Shown here piece after piece: positions 1 through 9,041 of a stretch of DNA of 64,000 bases. Numbering within the stretch: the stretch's first letter is position 1; the number at the start of each line of letters is the position of its first letter. A model generated the notes under the pieces. It worked only from the letters and a program-made list of their open reading frames with translations, was not told the origin of the DNA and did not search any database. Made by a program: the position numbers and the translations under genes. This stretch comes from Verrucomicrobia bacterium LW23 (GTDB lineage: Bacteria; Verrucomicrobiota; Verrucomicrobiia; Methylacidiphilales; UBA1321). Location of the stretch: positions 412,616 to 476,615 of the forward strand of contig QAZA01000011.1 of NCBI GenBank assembly GCA_003054695.1, given 5' to 3'.

Positions 1-328
1 CGTCGCACTCAAGCTTTGTAATGACCCGCGATTCATCCGCTTCCAGCACCACGGGCCACTGAGCGTCCGCATTGGCCGGCAAAGAAAGAGGAAGCGTCCA
101 GTTGAACGCGCCGCCATGCACGCGACTGGAACGCGACTCCCGGCTTATAACGCTTCCGTAAGGCTCACCGGTCGCAAGCGTCAGCTTGTCGGTAACGTCA
201 AGCTCCCAGGCGGGACGTGGACTCAGGCGATTATCGGCGGGGATATAGGCGGACGATGCGCTCTCCCCCGCCGCGGCCATAGACGTAAGGAAACACAACC
301 CTAACAGGCAGTAAGACAATATTTTCAT
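1..328 (-). CDS. Secreted protein of unknown function, N-terminal part only
   Basis: The reverse strand reads from an ATG at 328 off the left edge for 109 codons without a stop. The first 20 residues (MKILSYCLLGLCFLTSMAAA) are a typical Sec signal peptide with a likely cleavage after Ala-Ala-Ala. The mature part is rich in Ser, Pro and beta-strand-like alternation (for example DVTDKLTLATGEPYGSVI), as in a beta-sandwich domain, but I do not recognise the family. It lies downstream of the GH31 glycosidase on the same strand, with a strong terminator and about 220 bp between them, so it is probably a separate transcription unit of the same carbohydrate locus. Function is unknown; that it is a secreted protein is well supported. 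Confidence 0.55.
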   Translation of the reverse strand, partial: MKILSYCLLGLCFLTSMAAAGESASSAYIPADNRLSPRPAWELDVTDKLTLATGEPYGSVISRESRSSRVHGGAFNWTLPLSLPANADAQWPVVLEADESRVITKLECD

Positions 329-545
329 GAATATAAAAAGGGAAGTCTGTCCAGGCAACCTTTCGGGATTTCGGGATCTCGGAGGAGCGTAGACTTCAAC
401 GCGGTCTTGAACTCGTTTCTTCTTAACGCTGGAAGCCAAACAAGGACTCACCAACGTGGTCGCTGTCTAAGTGGAAATGTAGTCAATCCCAACGTTTGGC
501 GCAAAAGGCGACTTATTGATCTTGTTAAGTAAAGCAACCCCTACA

Positions 546-587
546 CAAAAAATGCAGGGCCGCCGCATTAACCGCGGCGGCCCTGCC
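546..587 (-). terminator. Rho-independent terminator after the GH31 gene
   Basis: A perfect 13-bp stem (554-566 with 574-586, GCAGGGCCGCCGC) with a 7-nt loop is followed on the reverse strand by a run of six T (547-552). It starts 10 bp after the GH31 stop codon. Confidence 0.85.
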
Positions 588-596
588 CTGAGTCCA

Positions 597-2837
597 CTAC
601 TGCTCCTTCGGCTGGTAAAGACCTTGCATAAGCACCTCGCCGGCAATAATATACCGCTGGCTGTGCGCCTCGCCATGACGCTGCACCTTCAGCCCGTCTT
701 TCGCGCTCCAGGTGAGGTCAATGGTGGAGAAATCTCCTTTTTTGAAGTCGAATGTTTTGCCGTCATCGCTGTAAAGTCGGCCTTTGGCTTCGATCGCGCC
801 ATCCCCATACACCGTGGGGCGAATCGTGAAAATAGTCTCACTCGTCAGCCTGCTCTCTACATCCGCCAGGGGCAATACTGCCCCGTCCCGAACGTAGAGG
901 GGAATATGATCCAGTGGAGGATTGTTGAGTACAAGCGTACGGCCACCTTCGTGCGGGACCCCTGTGGCAAACTCCCGCCACTTGCCGATCGGAAGATAGA
1001 TACTGTGGGAGGATTTGCCTGCTGCGACAGGAGCCGCCAGCAGATCGCGACCGATCATGAATTGCTGATCGCACTTCCACGTCTCCCGGTCCTCGGGGAA
1101 GTCCAGCGGCAGACCGCGAAACGGAGGGAGACCTGTCTGCGCGTACTCGGCAAACGCGTTGTAGATGTAGGGGAGCAAGCGCATGCGCAGATGCAGCGCC
1201 TGTCTCACCAGCGCTGTTGCCAGGTCGCGGTCGTCCATCATTTCGCCGTTTATGTTCTTCTTGCGATTGATCTGCATCCACGGCGGCATGGGGATGTACC
1301 AGCCGTCAATCATGGAGAGTGACGAGAGCACGACAGCCTGCACTCGCCGTATAAACTCGTTGACCGTCGCCGCGTCCCGTACCTCTGGCGTCCAGAGCAT
1401 GCCGCAGTAGCCTGCATTCACAACACCGCGCAGAAAGTCTTCATGTTCATACAAGTCGCTGTACAACGCGAAAGGAAGCGATGAAGCAAGCGGCCCGGAG
1501 GAGCGGACCAGCCCGTAATGGCGCTGATTACGAGCGACAAAAATATCGTCCAGAGTGTGCTGGTAGTGCACTCCGTAGAGCGTATGCATCTGCTCGCCGT
1601 CCGCGCCGCTGGGAAACTGAGTGTGCTCGGGAAAGGACCAGGCAAAGGGGAGGAAATCGCCATTGTCGCACTCATCCAGCTTAAAGCCATCTGCCCCGTG
1701 CTCCACCAGGGCTGTACGGTGGTGCTCGGCAAAGATGTGGCAGGCTTCTGTGGTGAGAAAATCGGGCGCAAGACCATCTGTGGACAGCTCGTCCCCACAC
1801 CACGGGGCAATCGTCTTGGCAAAGGGAGCTTCGGGATGCACAAAGGCGTTCTCCCATAGGTTTAGCCGGTAGCCGCGCGCCTTGAGGTCACGGGCAAATG
1901 TGGCGGGATCTGGGAATTTATCGCTCCAGGTAAAAGAGTTAGGGTAGAATTTAGACTGCCACGCTGGTTCAAGTCCAATTACACTGAAAGGCAGAACGTC
2001 CGCGGCAAACCCATCGAGAAGCTTGTGTACTTCCTCCTCGTTGTGATGGGAAAACGCCCTGTACCAATTGCCCAGCTCCGCAAGCGGAGGAAGGCAGCCG
2101 CCGCCGGAGAAGAGCACATAGCGCTGCAGCGCAGTACGCATTGTGGGCCCGCCAAAGAAGTACAGTGTGATGCCCCGGGCCGCCGGAATGTCGATGATAT
2201 TCCGGTGGCCAAAAGCCTGTTGTTTATAGATCTCCGCCGGAGACAAAGGCGCAGATGACCATTTCTGCGCCACGCGTTGCTCGATCTCGCTGACCTTGGC
2301 ATGAGTGCCCACGTTGAAGGAGCAATAGCGCGCCGTATCCGCCAGCACAGCGTATCCATGGGTGGAAACAAAAAACGGCGCCGGCGCATGCGAATCTCCC
2401 GTATCTACAACCGGATCCGCGTTAACGCGGAGATGTCGCTTTTTACCCGAGTGCAAGTGCCCCTTAAGCTGAAGTCCAAAGCCAAAGATGCCCTCGTCCG
2501 GGTTGAACGGCAACTCGCAGGTTACGCCTCTCGCATGAACGCGAAAGCGTATGTCTTCTATCCGAAATGGGGGCTGCGCAGGGGGGGCACCGAGCCTCGC
2601 GTACTCCGCTTCACACGGCGTGGTGCGTCGCACAGAGACTGGGGTAATGTCTTCGGGCACTCCCAGCGTAAGACGCCACACACCGTGCCCGCAAAGCTCG
2701 ATTTTACCTCCCCCTGCCTCATGGCCTTTCAGTGTGTCTGGCGTCAGGTTTTCCCCGCCTTGACGGGCTGACGTACCGTTTCTCGAATCAGTGCGGAAAG
2801 TATCGACCTTCAGAAGGGTCGCAGGAAAATTGGTCAT
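597..2837 (-). CDS. Glycoside hydrolase family 31 (alpha-glucosidase/alpha-xylosidase type)
   Basis: This 746-residue protein has the GH31 layout: an N-terminal beta-sandwich (about 90-240, with GFGLQLKG and FFVSTHGYAVLADT), a TIM barrel (about 250-560) and C-terminal beta domains. The nucleophile is most likely Asp388 in GADGFKLDECD, the family signature. The acid/base is probably Asp461 in the ALYSDLYEHED stretch, which aligns with the usual W-S-G-D. GH31 enzymes release alpha-linked glucose or xylose from oligosaccharides; the exact substrate cannot be read from sequence. No signal peptide is visible, so it probably acts on imported sugars in the cytoplasm. Upstream are remnants of a GH42 beta-galactosidase, so this was probably once a larger glycan-use cluster. 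Confidence 0.9.
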   Translation of the reverse strand: MTNFPATLLKVDTFRTDSRNGTSARQGGENLTPDTLKGHEAGGGKIELCGHGVWRLTLGVPEDITPVSVRRTTPCEAEYARLGAPPAQPPFRIEDIRFRVHARGVTCELPFNPDEGIFGFGLQLKGHLHSGKKRHLRVNADPVVDTGDSHAPAPFFVSTHGYAVLADTARYCSFNVGTHAKVSEIEQRVAQKWSSAPLSPAEIYKQQAFGHRNIIDIPAARGITLYFFGGPTMRTALQRYVLFSGGGCLPPLAELGNWYRAFSHHNEEEVHKLLDGFAADVLPFSVIGLEPAWQSKFYPNSFTWSDKFPDPATFARDLKARGYRLNLWENAFVHPEAPFAKTIAPWCGDELSTDGLAPDFLTTEACHIFAEHHRTALVEHGADGFKLDECDNGDFLPFAWSFPEHTQFPSGADGEQMHTLYGVHYQHTLDDIFVARNQRHYGLVRSSGPLASSLPFALYSDLYEHEDFLRGVVNAGYCGMLWTPEVRDAATVNEFIRRVQAVVLSSLSMIDGWYIPMPPWMQINRKKNINGEMMDDRDLATALVRQALHLRMRLLPYIYNAFAEYAQTGLPPFRGLPLDFPEDRETWKCDQQFMIGRDLLAAPVAAGKSSHSIYLPIGKWREFATGVPHEGGRTLVLNNPPLDHIPLYVRDGAVLPLADVESRLTSETIFTIRPTVYGDGAIEAKGRLYSDDGKTFDFKKGDFSTIDLTWSAKDGLKVQRHGEAHSQRYIIAGEVLMQGLYQPKEQ

Positions 2838-2880
2838 CCTATCTTAGTCGCTCCTTACCTATGTCCGCCGCAACCTTCGC

Positions 2881-3690
2881 TTAAGTGATCATGTTAAGTG
2901 GATGGACTGCGAACGATGCGCCAACGGCGACGGCCTTATCCTTCGCCTGCGCATCGTACTTCCACCAGGAGCTCGCACAGTGACTCTTAACATCTTCCGA
3001 AATGGCGCCATCGAAAGCTTCCCGTTTCTCCAGGTCCAGCCGGAACGACGATGTGCTGTCCTCCTCACGCAGCCCCCAGGCGTCGGCCAGCCCTCCGCCA
3101 GGAACCACAGTGCTGTGGCGGCCTGTCGTCCCATTGTATGCGCCCAGGTGGGCCTCACTCCACAATATTCCGCCGGCGTCCACCCATGCGCGCAGTGTAT
3201 CCATCTCCCGCTGAGTAAGATAGTACGGTGACGGGAGAATCAGTAGACGGATTCCATCAAGAAGCCCCGCTTCCAGTTGAATGTCATCCACGACGCGGTA
3301 TGGAATATTCAAAGCATATAGCGCCTCAATATAAGCGTTTACACTTTCCCTGAGCGAGTTCAGGTTGAGCTGGATGGCGAAGGGGAATATCTCGTTGCGT
3401 CGGCTTTTCCAGATAGCAACCTCACTGGTCGGCGGCGGACACGCTGCCAATGAGTTGGCGTGCGGAGCAAGCTTCTGCCAGAATTGCTCAATAGCCCTCG
3501 TGACCGCGCGATCCGAACCATCTGTCCTGACAACGCCCCAGCCAGGCGCCTCAAATCCCAGCACCTCCGCGCGGAATTGCCAAAACTGAAAGCCGCGCAC
3601 TCCAGCGCCAATCTGCGGCAGGAACTCGCCTAGGAGTTTGCGCAAATCGACCCGTCCGGGATGCATGTGAGGCAGCACGTTCTGGAAATC
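2881..3690 (-). pseudogene. Remnant of a family 42 beta-galactosidase
   Basis: The reverse strand encodes about 270 residues that match only the end of the GH42 barrel (RGFQFWQFRAE, then APGWG) and the trimerisation domain, which has a GATase-like fold (IPYRVVDD, LLILPSPYYLT, WVDAGGILWSEAH, PGGGLADAWGLREED). The catalytic barrel, normally about 400 residues, is missing, and so is the C-terminal beta domain: the frame stops at 2881 soon after a divergent tail. Homology ends near 3670-3690, where transposase-like sequence begins on the other strand. The open frame formally continues to 3798, but that part is antisense to the transposase remnant and unlike GH42. I infer a gene truncated by insertion and deletion and no longer functional. 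Confidence 0.7.
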
Positions 3691-3878
3691 TCTCAAAGAA
3701 CTCGAAGCCGCCAGTCGCGACGCAGGCCGACGCGTCGTAGTCATTTCCGACAACTTACCGCAGCTCAACCCAACATTTCGCCACCCTCGATGCCGCACTT
3801 GCCGCTATCGAACCCCAACTCGACGCCTGGGCCAAACCCACCGAAACTCTCCGCAAACTATGCGCCTTCTTTGGCTGA
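3680..3878 (+). pseudogene. Remnant of a DDE transposase (IS630-like)
   Basis: Two short stretches in different frames look like parts of one transposase. Frame from 3680 gives FWKSLKELEAASRDAGRRVV followed by VISDN, the familiar strand carrying the second catalytic Asp in IS630-type enzymes. Frame from 3756 gives HFATLDAALAAIEPQLDAWA and ends at a TGA at 3876-3878, like the C-terminal helix of the same group. The segment between them, with the third acidic residue, is gone. No terminal inverted repeats were found. The family assignment is tentative; the presence of a broken mobile gene next to the truncated GH42 is better supported. Confidence 0.4.
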
Positions 3879-3960
3879 GCATGCGCAATTATTTATGACG
3901 CTCCGTTTAGTTATACCGCAAAAATTGATGAATACAAAATATGCAGTATCAGTAGGAAGC

Positions 3961-4803
3961 ATGACGACTCAAGCGAACAAGATTTGGTTTATCACCGGTT
4001 GCTCTGGCGGTCTGGGGCGTGCTTTGGCGGAAGTTGTACTGGCCGGAGGCGGTTTCGTGGCAGCTACCAGCCGTTCACCTGACAAGCTGGCGTCTCTGCA
4101 CAAGGAATATCCCGAATCCTTTTTACCTGTCTCCCTCGATATTACCAACGCAACACAGGTAAAAGTCGCCATCGAAAGCGTTGTGGCCCAAAAGCAGCGC
4201 CTTGATGTTGTCGTAAACAATGCCGGTTACGGACTTATCGGCTCTCTGGAAGAATGCACTGAGGAACAGATACGGCAGAACTTTGACGTCAATGTTCATG
4301 GCGCCCTTAACGTCATACGGGCCGCACTGCCCGTATTGCGTGCGCAGCGCAGCGGACACATCTTCAACGTCTCCGCTGCGGCCGCTATATCGAACTACGC
4401 GGGATTCTCCATCTACGGTGGAGCCAAGTACGCCCTGGAGGGAATTTCGGAAGGTCTGGCTGCAGAACTGAAGCCGCTCGGTATCAAAGTGAGCCTTATT
4501 CAGCCTGGCCCATTTCGCACAGATTTTGTCTCAGGCTCTATGGTAAGAGCCGATGCTTCATTGCCCGACTATACGGGCACCGTCGGCAAGTTTGATGCTT
4601 ATCTCCAGAAAATGGATGGTCGACAACCTGGCGACCCCAGAAAAGCAGCTGAAGCTATTGTAGAGATTGCCACAATCGCAAACCCACCTTTCCGTATAGC
4701 GTTGGGAAAATACGCTCTCACTAAAGCTGAGCGAGTGCTCAATGCGAGGTTGCGTGAACTGGAGTTGGTTAAATCACTTAAGCAAGAGACAGACTTTACA
4801 TAA
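3961..4803 (+). CDS. Classical short-chain dehydrogenase/reductase with an altered active site
   Basis: 280 residues when started at the ATG at 3961; an upstream in-frame extension runs into the transposase remnant and is rejected. The Rossmann motif TGCSGGLG (12-19), the NNAG motif (86-89) and Y152-x3-K156 are present, and the end has the QPGPFRTDF segment of the retinol-dehydrogenase-like SDR group. NAD(P)-dependent oxidation or reduction of an alcohol or ketone is expected; the substrate is unknown. Oddly, the residue 13 places before Tyr152, where SDR enzymes carry the catalytic Ser, is Ala139 (motif NVSAAAA). The neighbouring Ser138 could substitute only with a shift. It stands alone in its orientation. 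Confidence 0.85.
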   Translation: MTTQANKIWFITGCSGGLGRALAEVVLAGGGFVAATSRSPDKLASLHKEYPESFLPVSLDITNATQVKVAIESVVAQKQRLDVVVNNAGYGLIGSLEECTEEQIRQNFDVNVHGALNVIRAALPVLRAQRSGHIFNVSAAAAISNYAGFSIYGGAKYALEGISEGLAAELKPLGIKVSLIQPGPFRTDFVSGSMVRADASLPDYTGTVGKFDAYLQKMDGRQPGDPRKAAEAIVEIATIANPPFRIALGKYALTKAERVLNARLRELELVKSLKQETDFT

Positions 4804-5023
4804 GCTGCTTTGCCATCGTCCACAACATGCTGGAATTCTTTATTCAAATCGTTATACCAGACGACCGTGTCGTTGGCAGGGCGCCAGCACCATCGGCTGG
4901 CAGTCGCTTAGTCTGACCGGACAAACGGACTGGGCTCTATAGCGGTTGACTCAATTCCGAAAGTGTTGTGGCGCTTCAGAGAATGCCGTGGCTGCACTCG
5001 CATTTAAACCGCCTTACCCAGCG

Positions 5024-5602
5024 TCACGCTCCCAGCAGCTCCCGCAGCTTTGCCTCCTGCGCCCTGGCCTCGAACCAGAAGGCGCAGAGGAAGCCGGTGA
5101 AGACGATGGCGATGGCTGTGCCGGCCACGCAGCCAAAGAGCAGATCGCCGGTCGCGCGCGTCGGGTCGGTGAGCCAGAGGGTTAGCATGGTGGCGGCGCC
5201 TGCACCTGCCAGGGCCAGCCACAAGGCGCAAAAGATGAGGACGGCGAAGTGCGGCGCCATCGCCACGTGAACGACCGAGCGCCGCGGGTCTGCCGGGGCG
5301 GCCTCCACGGTGCCGTTGACGCATGGCAAGAAGCTGTTGCGGTAGTGGATGATGCGCTGGAACTGGAACGCGTTGCCCCGGATGGTGCCGCGGAAGTAGC
5401 GGTGATCCCTGCTGCGCCACAGGCCGACGAGCGGGGCGCCGTTCTCCTGCGAGTTGTCGCGCAGCACCTGCAACGCCTCCTCGGGCGCAAGTGGCGTCTC
5501 CACACAAAAAGCGTGGGCAAGCGCCAGGCGCCGAAGCAGGCTGGAAGGCGCGGCGGGCGCGGGTGGGTCGGCGGGGAGAATCCGGGCGGCGTGCAGGGAC
5601 AT
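5024..5602 (-). CDS. Membrane protein of unknown function
   Basis: 192 residues. The soluble N-terminal half contains a segment (NSQENGAPLVGLWRSRDHRY, then FRGTIRGNAFQFQRIIHYRN) that resembles a small beta-domain. Two hydrophobic helices follow (about 118-142 and 155-177), and the end is charged (EARAQEAKLRELLGA). Of three overlapping reading frames this one has the most natural composition and hydrophobicity pattern, while the other two are Arg/Pro-rich shadows. The gene lies about 100 bp downstream of the GYF_2 protein on the same strand and may be co-transcribed with it. No family recognised. Confidence 0.65.
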   Translation of the reverse strand: MSLHAARILPADPPAPAAPSSLLRRLALAHAFCVETPLAPEEALQVLRDNSQENGAPLVGLWRSRDHRYFRGTIRGNAFQFQRIIHYRNSFLPCVNGTVEAAPADPRRSVVHVAMAPHFAVLIFCALWLALAGAGAATMLTLWLTDPTRATGDLLFGCVAGTAIAIVFTGFLCAFWFEARAQEAKLRELLGA

Positions 5603-5703
5603 AGGGGCAGCGTGTGAGGATTGGCGGGCCCGATCGATCCTTTACGGGCTAAACAAGTAACGCACCAACGCGCCAATCTTGCGACGGAAGCCGCTCCCGC
5701 CCG

Positions 5704-6912
5704 CTACATCCGCCGCCAGCGCGCAGCGGAGAGCTGCATGACCAGAGCGCCCACGGCAATCAGCACAACGCCGACGACCAGCAGGATGAGGCCGTAGTGC
5801 AGTTGCGGCAGCGGCGACATGGACTCCACATACTTGACGCGAAGCAGGCGTAGCGGGTGGGTATTCTCGCTTAGCGTGGCGCGCAGCGTTTGCTGGTGGG
5901 CGTACAGCGCCTGCACCAGCCAGCCCAGCCCGGCGGCGGCGCCTGCCCAGCCGGCCCAGACCCAGCGGCCGCTGTTGTTCAGCGCGGCAAGCAGCGCCAC
6001 CAGGCCGGCGGAGGCAAACAGCCCTACGTGCGGCTGGCTAAACTCCCAGAGCGTTACGACGTGGTTGGCGTTGATGGGGCCCAGCGCGTGGGGGTTGCCG
6101 ACGGTGCGCATCAAAGGCAGCCACATGGCGCCAGCCAGCAGCGCCGCCCCCACCAGCACCAGCACTTTGCCGGACCACGCGAGGGTGCGGATGGCGCGCC
6201 GGCCCTGCGTGGCCTCGTGCTCCACCTGGCCGGGCGGGGACATTTTGAGGACGTGCCAGAGCGGCTCCCAGTCACGTGTGCCGTCGCGGCGTGTCGGCGT
6301 ATCTTTCTCCAGCGCACCGGTTTCCACCCAGCGGCGGAGGAAGGCCTCCTCGTACGGGCCGGATTCCAGGCCGTCGCGCATAATGCGGTAGGCGATTTGC
6401 GGTTTGATCAGGTCCGACGGGCGCACATAGCTGTCGGTGGGCTCGATGCGCTGCGTGCGGTGCTGCTGTTTGGGCTTGCGGGTGGGCGACTTGCCGCTGC
6501 CGCCGCTGCCGGCGTCAGCATCCCTGGCGCGGTCCGCTTCGCCGGCTTTATCCCGCAGGTGCAGCGGTGCCAGCCGGTCGTGCGAGGCGTCGGCCGGGGG
6601 CATGACGATGCGGCCGGAGGGGCTCATGGTAGGGCCGGCCTTGATGGTGGTGGCTTCCTCGCGTACGCCGGGTGCGGCGCCTGCGGCGGGCAAGACGGCT
6701 CCCACGCCGCTCTCCGGCACACCGCCCACAAAGCCACGGCGCTGCGTCGGCGCAAACAGGTGGCCCATGGGGTACCAGGTCTCGCCGGCGTCGGTGGTGT
6801 ACTGCAGGTTGGCTTCGATAAGCTTGCCTTCGCGGTACATCTTCTCCAGCTCCTCGCGGGTAAACGGCCCCTGCTGGCCGCCGTGCGTCCACAAGTAATA
6901 CTCCAACTCCAT
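5704..6912 (-). CDS. Membrane protein with two GYF_2 domains
   Basis: 402 residues. Two copies of the GYF_2 (DUF4339) domain are visible: residues about 4-53 (YYLWTHGGQQGPFTREELEK) and about 174-222 (AYRIMRDGLESGPYEEAFLR). Both carry the G-P-(F/Y) turn and a trailing W-x-P motif. A polar linker joins them (Gly/Ser/Lys/Arg, about 100-165). The C-terminal part has three or four transmembrane helices. GYF-like domains bind proline-rich peptides in eukaryotes; in bacteria the domain usually sits at the N-terminus of membrane proteins, with unknown ligands. The topology suggests a cytoplasmic double-GYF head on a membrane anchor. Promoters are shared with the divergent methyltransferase gene across 160 bp. 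Confidence 0.8.
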   Translation of the reverse strand: MELEYYLWTHGGQQGPFTREELEKMYREGKLIEANLQYTTDAGETWYPMGHLFAPTQRRGFVGGVPESGVGAVLPAAGAAPGVREEATTIKAGPTMSPSGRIVMPPADASHDRLAPLHLRDKAGEADRARDADAGSGGSGKSPTRKPKQQHRTQRIEPTDSYVRPSDLIKPQIAYRIMRDGLESGPYEEAFLRRWVETGALEKDTPTRRDGTRDWEPLWHVLKMSPPGQVEHEATQGRRAIRTLAWSGKVLVLVGAALLAGAMWLPLMRTVGNPHALGPINANHVVTLWEFSQPHVGLFASAGLVALLAALNNSGRWVWAGWAGAAAGLGWLVQALYAHQQTLRATLSENTHPLRLLRVKYVESMSPLPQLHYGLILLVVGVVLIAVGALVMQLSAARWRRM

Positions 6913-7073
6913 GCTGGCATTCCAAACCGACTTGCCGAGAAGTCAAGGCGGTAAATCTGTTAACCTGCAGATTGGTTGCGACTATGATTGGTTTTGGCGG
7001 CAACGGCCGGCGCGCCTAATACCTGTAAAAAAGGCGTGAATTACACGGTAAGGTGCGTTATCACAACCATTCT

Positions 7074-8042
7074 ATGGCTGAATCCGTCGACGCCCTGAAA
7101 GAAAGGCTTGCTTACCTGGAACAAACGATCGAGTCGCTCAAGAAATGGGAGCGCCGTTCCTGGTTCAAGCGTACCTTTAACCGATGGATTCCGCCGCGCA
7201 AGCCGGTTAGCACCCACTACGCACCGATTCGGCAGATAGAAACGAAAGTGGAGGATAAGGATAAGGCGGTGCCCTTTGCCTACGCCACACCACGGATGGT
7301 AACGGATCTGACGCAGTGCTGCTTCTATCACACGGTGGACTTACCGACGGTGGGAACCGTGAAGGGACACTGGGACCTTCGCGGCCGTATCGGCGAGTAC
7401 CTGGGGCGGATCGACGTGGCCGGCCGCCGCGTGCTGGATTTGGGAACCGCGAGCGGCTTCCTGACGTTTGAGATGGAAAAGCAGGGCGCCCACGTTGTCT
7501 CCTTCGATGCGGATTCGTCGGAGCGCTTTGCCTTCCTGCCCATGCATAGCCACGACAGCGTGACCAAGCGCGAGGAGTGGTACGCCCTCCACGAGGGTGT
7601 GCTAAACACGACAAAGAACTCGTACTGGCTGTCGCACCGCCTTCACAACTCCTCCGCCCAGGCGTACTACGGCAATGTCTACAACCTGCCCGGCGAGCTG
7701 GGGATGTTTGACGTCGTGGTTGTTGCGCAGATTCTGATCCACCTGCGCGACCCGATTATGGCGCTCACCCAGGCGGCCAACCGCTCCGCCCGCCACCTGG
7801 TGATTGCGGAAGGCATGATCGACTCGCCCGAAGCCGACATGCGCCTGTGTGGCAGCATGAAAAACGGCATTCCCTACGCATGGTTCAAGCTCTCCACCAC
7901 CCTGTACAGGGAGGTGCTCGAGATGCTGGGCTTCCGCATTATCCGCCAAACCACGGCGTCCTATTCGTGCAGCGACTCCCAGCACGACAACCAGATTCCG
8001 ATCACCACGATTATCGCCGAGCGCGTGCAGACCACGGCGTAA
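7074..8042 (+). CDS. Class I SAM-dependent methyltransferase
   Basis: 322 residues from the ATG at 7074; a GTG seven codons upstream is possible, and neither has a convincing ribosome site. Residues about 3-28 form a short coiled coil (SVDALKERLAYLEQTIESLK). The SAM-binding core follows: motif I RVLDLGTASGF (119-129), an acidic end of the second strand (VVSFDAD), and MFDVVVVAQILIHLRDP as motif II/III. This resembles the methyltransferases found next to glycan or O-antigen genes in many bacteria, but there is no such context here. Substrate unknown. Confidence 0.8.
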   Translation: MAESVDALKERLAYLEQTIESLKKWERRSWFKRTFNRWIPPRKPVSTHYAPIRQIETKVEDKDKAVPFAYATPRMVTDLTQCCFYHTVDLPTVGTVKGHWDLRGRIGEYLGRIDVAGRRVLDLGTASGFLTFEMEKQGAHVVSFDADSSERFAFLPMHSHDSVTKREEWYALHEGVLNTTKNSYWLSHRLHNSSAQAYYGNVYNLPGELGMFDVVVVAQILIHLRDPIMALTQAANRSARHLVIAEGMIDSPEADMRLCGSMKNGIPYAWFKLSTTLYREVLEMLGFRIIRQTTASYSCSDSQHDNQIPITTIIAERVQTTA

Positions 8043-8091
8043 TCAACCACGCGCGGCCCGGCGCCCGGCGGGCTCCCCCCCGTCCTCACAC

Positions 8092-8889
8092 TCACACCGC
8101 GTCCAGCTCGCGCGCACGCGAGCCTTCATGGAGGGGGGAGGGGATGAGTAGCTCAGATTCGTCGTCCAGGCCAAGGAACTTGCGGACGAAATCGTTGGCG
8201 GGATTCGCTCGCACCTCGGCCGGGCTGCCGATTTGCTGGATGCGGCCTTCGCCGAGGATGACGACGCGGTCGCTCACCTCAAACGCCTCTTCCTGGTCGT
8301 GCGTCACAAACAGGGTCGTCAGGCGCGTTTGCTCGTGAAAAGCGCGCAGCCAGCGGCGCAGCTCCTTGCGCACCTTGGCGTCCAGCGCGCCAAACGGCTC
8401 GTCCAGCAGCAGCACACGGGGCTCGATCGCCAGGGCGCGGGCCAGTGCCACGCGTTGCCGCTGGCCGCCGGAGAGCGTGTTGGGAAAGCGCTTGGCAAAC
8501 TGCGTCAGCTGTACGCGGCCCAGGAGATCGTTCACCCGCGCGTTTATCTCCGCCTCGCTGGGGCGCGTGGCGCGCGACCGTACGCGAAGGCCAAACGCGA
8601 TGTTCTCAAATACCGTCATGTGCTGAAACAGCGCGTAGCTTTGGAAGACGAACCCGGCGCGCCGCTCGTACGCATCCCGCTCCGTCACGTCCGTGCCGTG
8701 GAAAAAGATGTTCCCCGGGCCGTCGTCGGGAAATTCCAGACCGGCAATAATGCGCAGCAGTGTCGTCTTGCCGGAGCCGCTGGGGCCGAGCAACGCGACG
8801 AGTTCGCCCGTCTCCACCTTCAGATCAATCCCCTCAAGGGCATTAAAACGGCCAAAGGTTTTGTGAATAGATTCGATGACAACGCTCAT
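8092..8889 (-). CDS. cysA: Sulfate/thiosulfate ABC transporter, ATP-binding protein
   Basis: 265 residues with all ABC ATPase motifs: Walker A GPSGSGKT (about 34-41), Q-loop in FVFQSYALF, signature LSGGQRQR, Walker [13 protein letters not shown] and the switch His in [14 protein letters not shown]. The sequence and the order sbp-cysT-cysW-cysA identify it as the ATPase of the sulfate importer. It lacks most of the C-terminal regulatory beta-domain of longer CysA proteins, ending about 25 residues after [14 protein letters not shown]. It is last in the operon, 152 bp after cysW. Acts on the cytoplasmic face of the inner membrane. Confidence 0.92.
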   Translation of the reverse strand: MSVVIESIHKTFGRFNALEGIDLKVETGELVALLGPSGSGKTTLLRIIAGLEFPDDGPGNIFFHGTDVTERDAYERRAGFVFQSYALFQHMTVFENIAFGLRVRSRATRPSEAEINARVNDLLGRVQLTQFAKRFPNTLSGGQRQRVALARALAIEPRVLLLDEPFGALDAKVRKELRRWLRAFHEQTRLTTLFVTHDQEEAFEVSDRVVILGEGRIQQIGSPAEVRANPANDFVRKFLGLDDESELLIPSPLHEGSRARELDAV

Positions 8890-9041
8890 AGTAAAGCAAG
8901 GTTGCGTTCGCGCGTGGCGGACAGATGATGAGGTGGAGGGGAAGGAGAATGTTATTAGATGAATCGGTAAGGATAATCCTGGAACTTATGGTAGTAGAGG
9001 GGGAAGCGTGGTGTTTTCGGCCCCCTCCCTACGTTACAGGA

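Noticed and set aside
3661..3960. N-terminal extension of the SDR
   Set aside because: The extra 100 residues are translated transposase remnant in a wrong frame; the Rossmann motif starts soon after the ATG at 3961.
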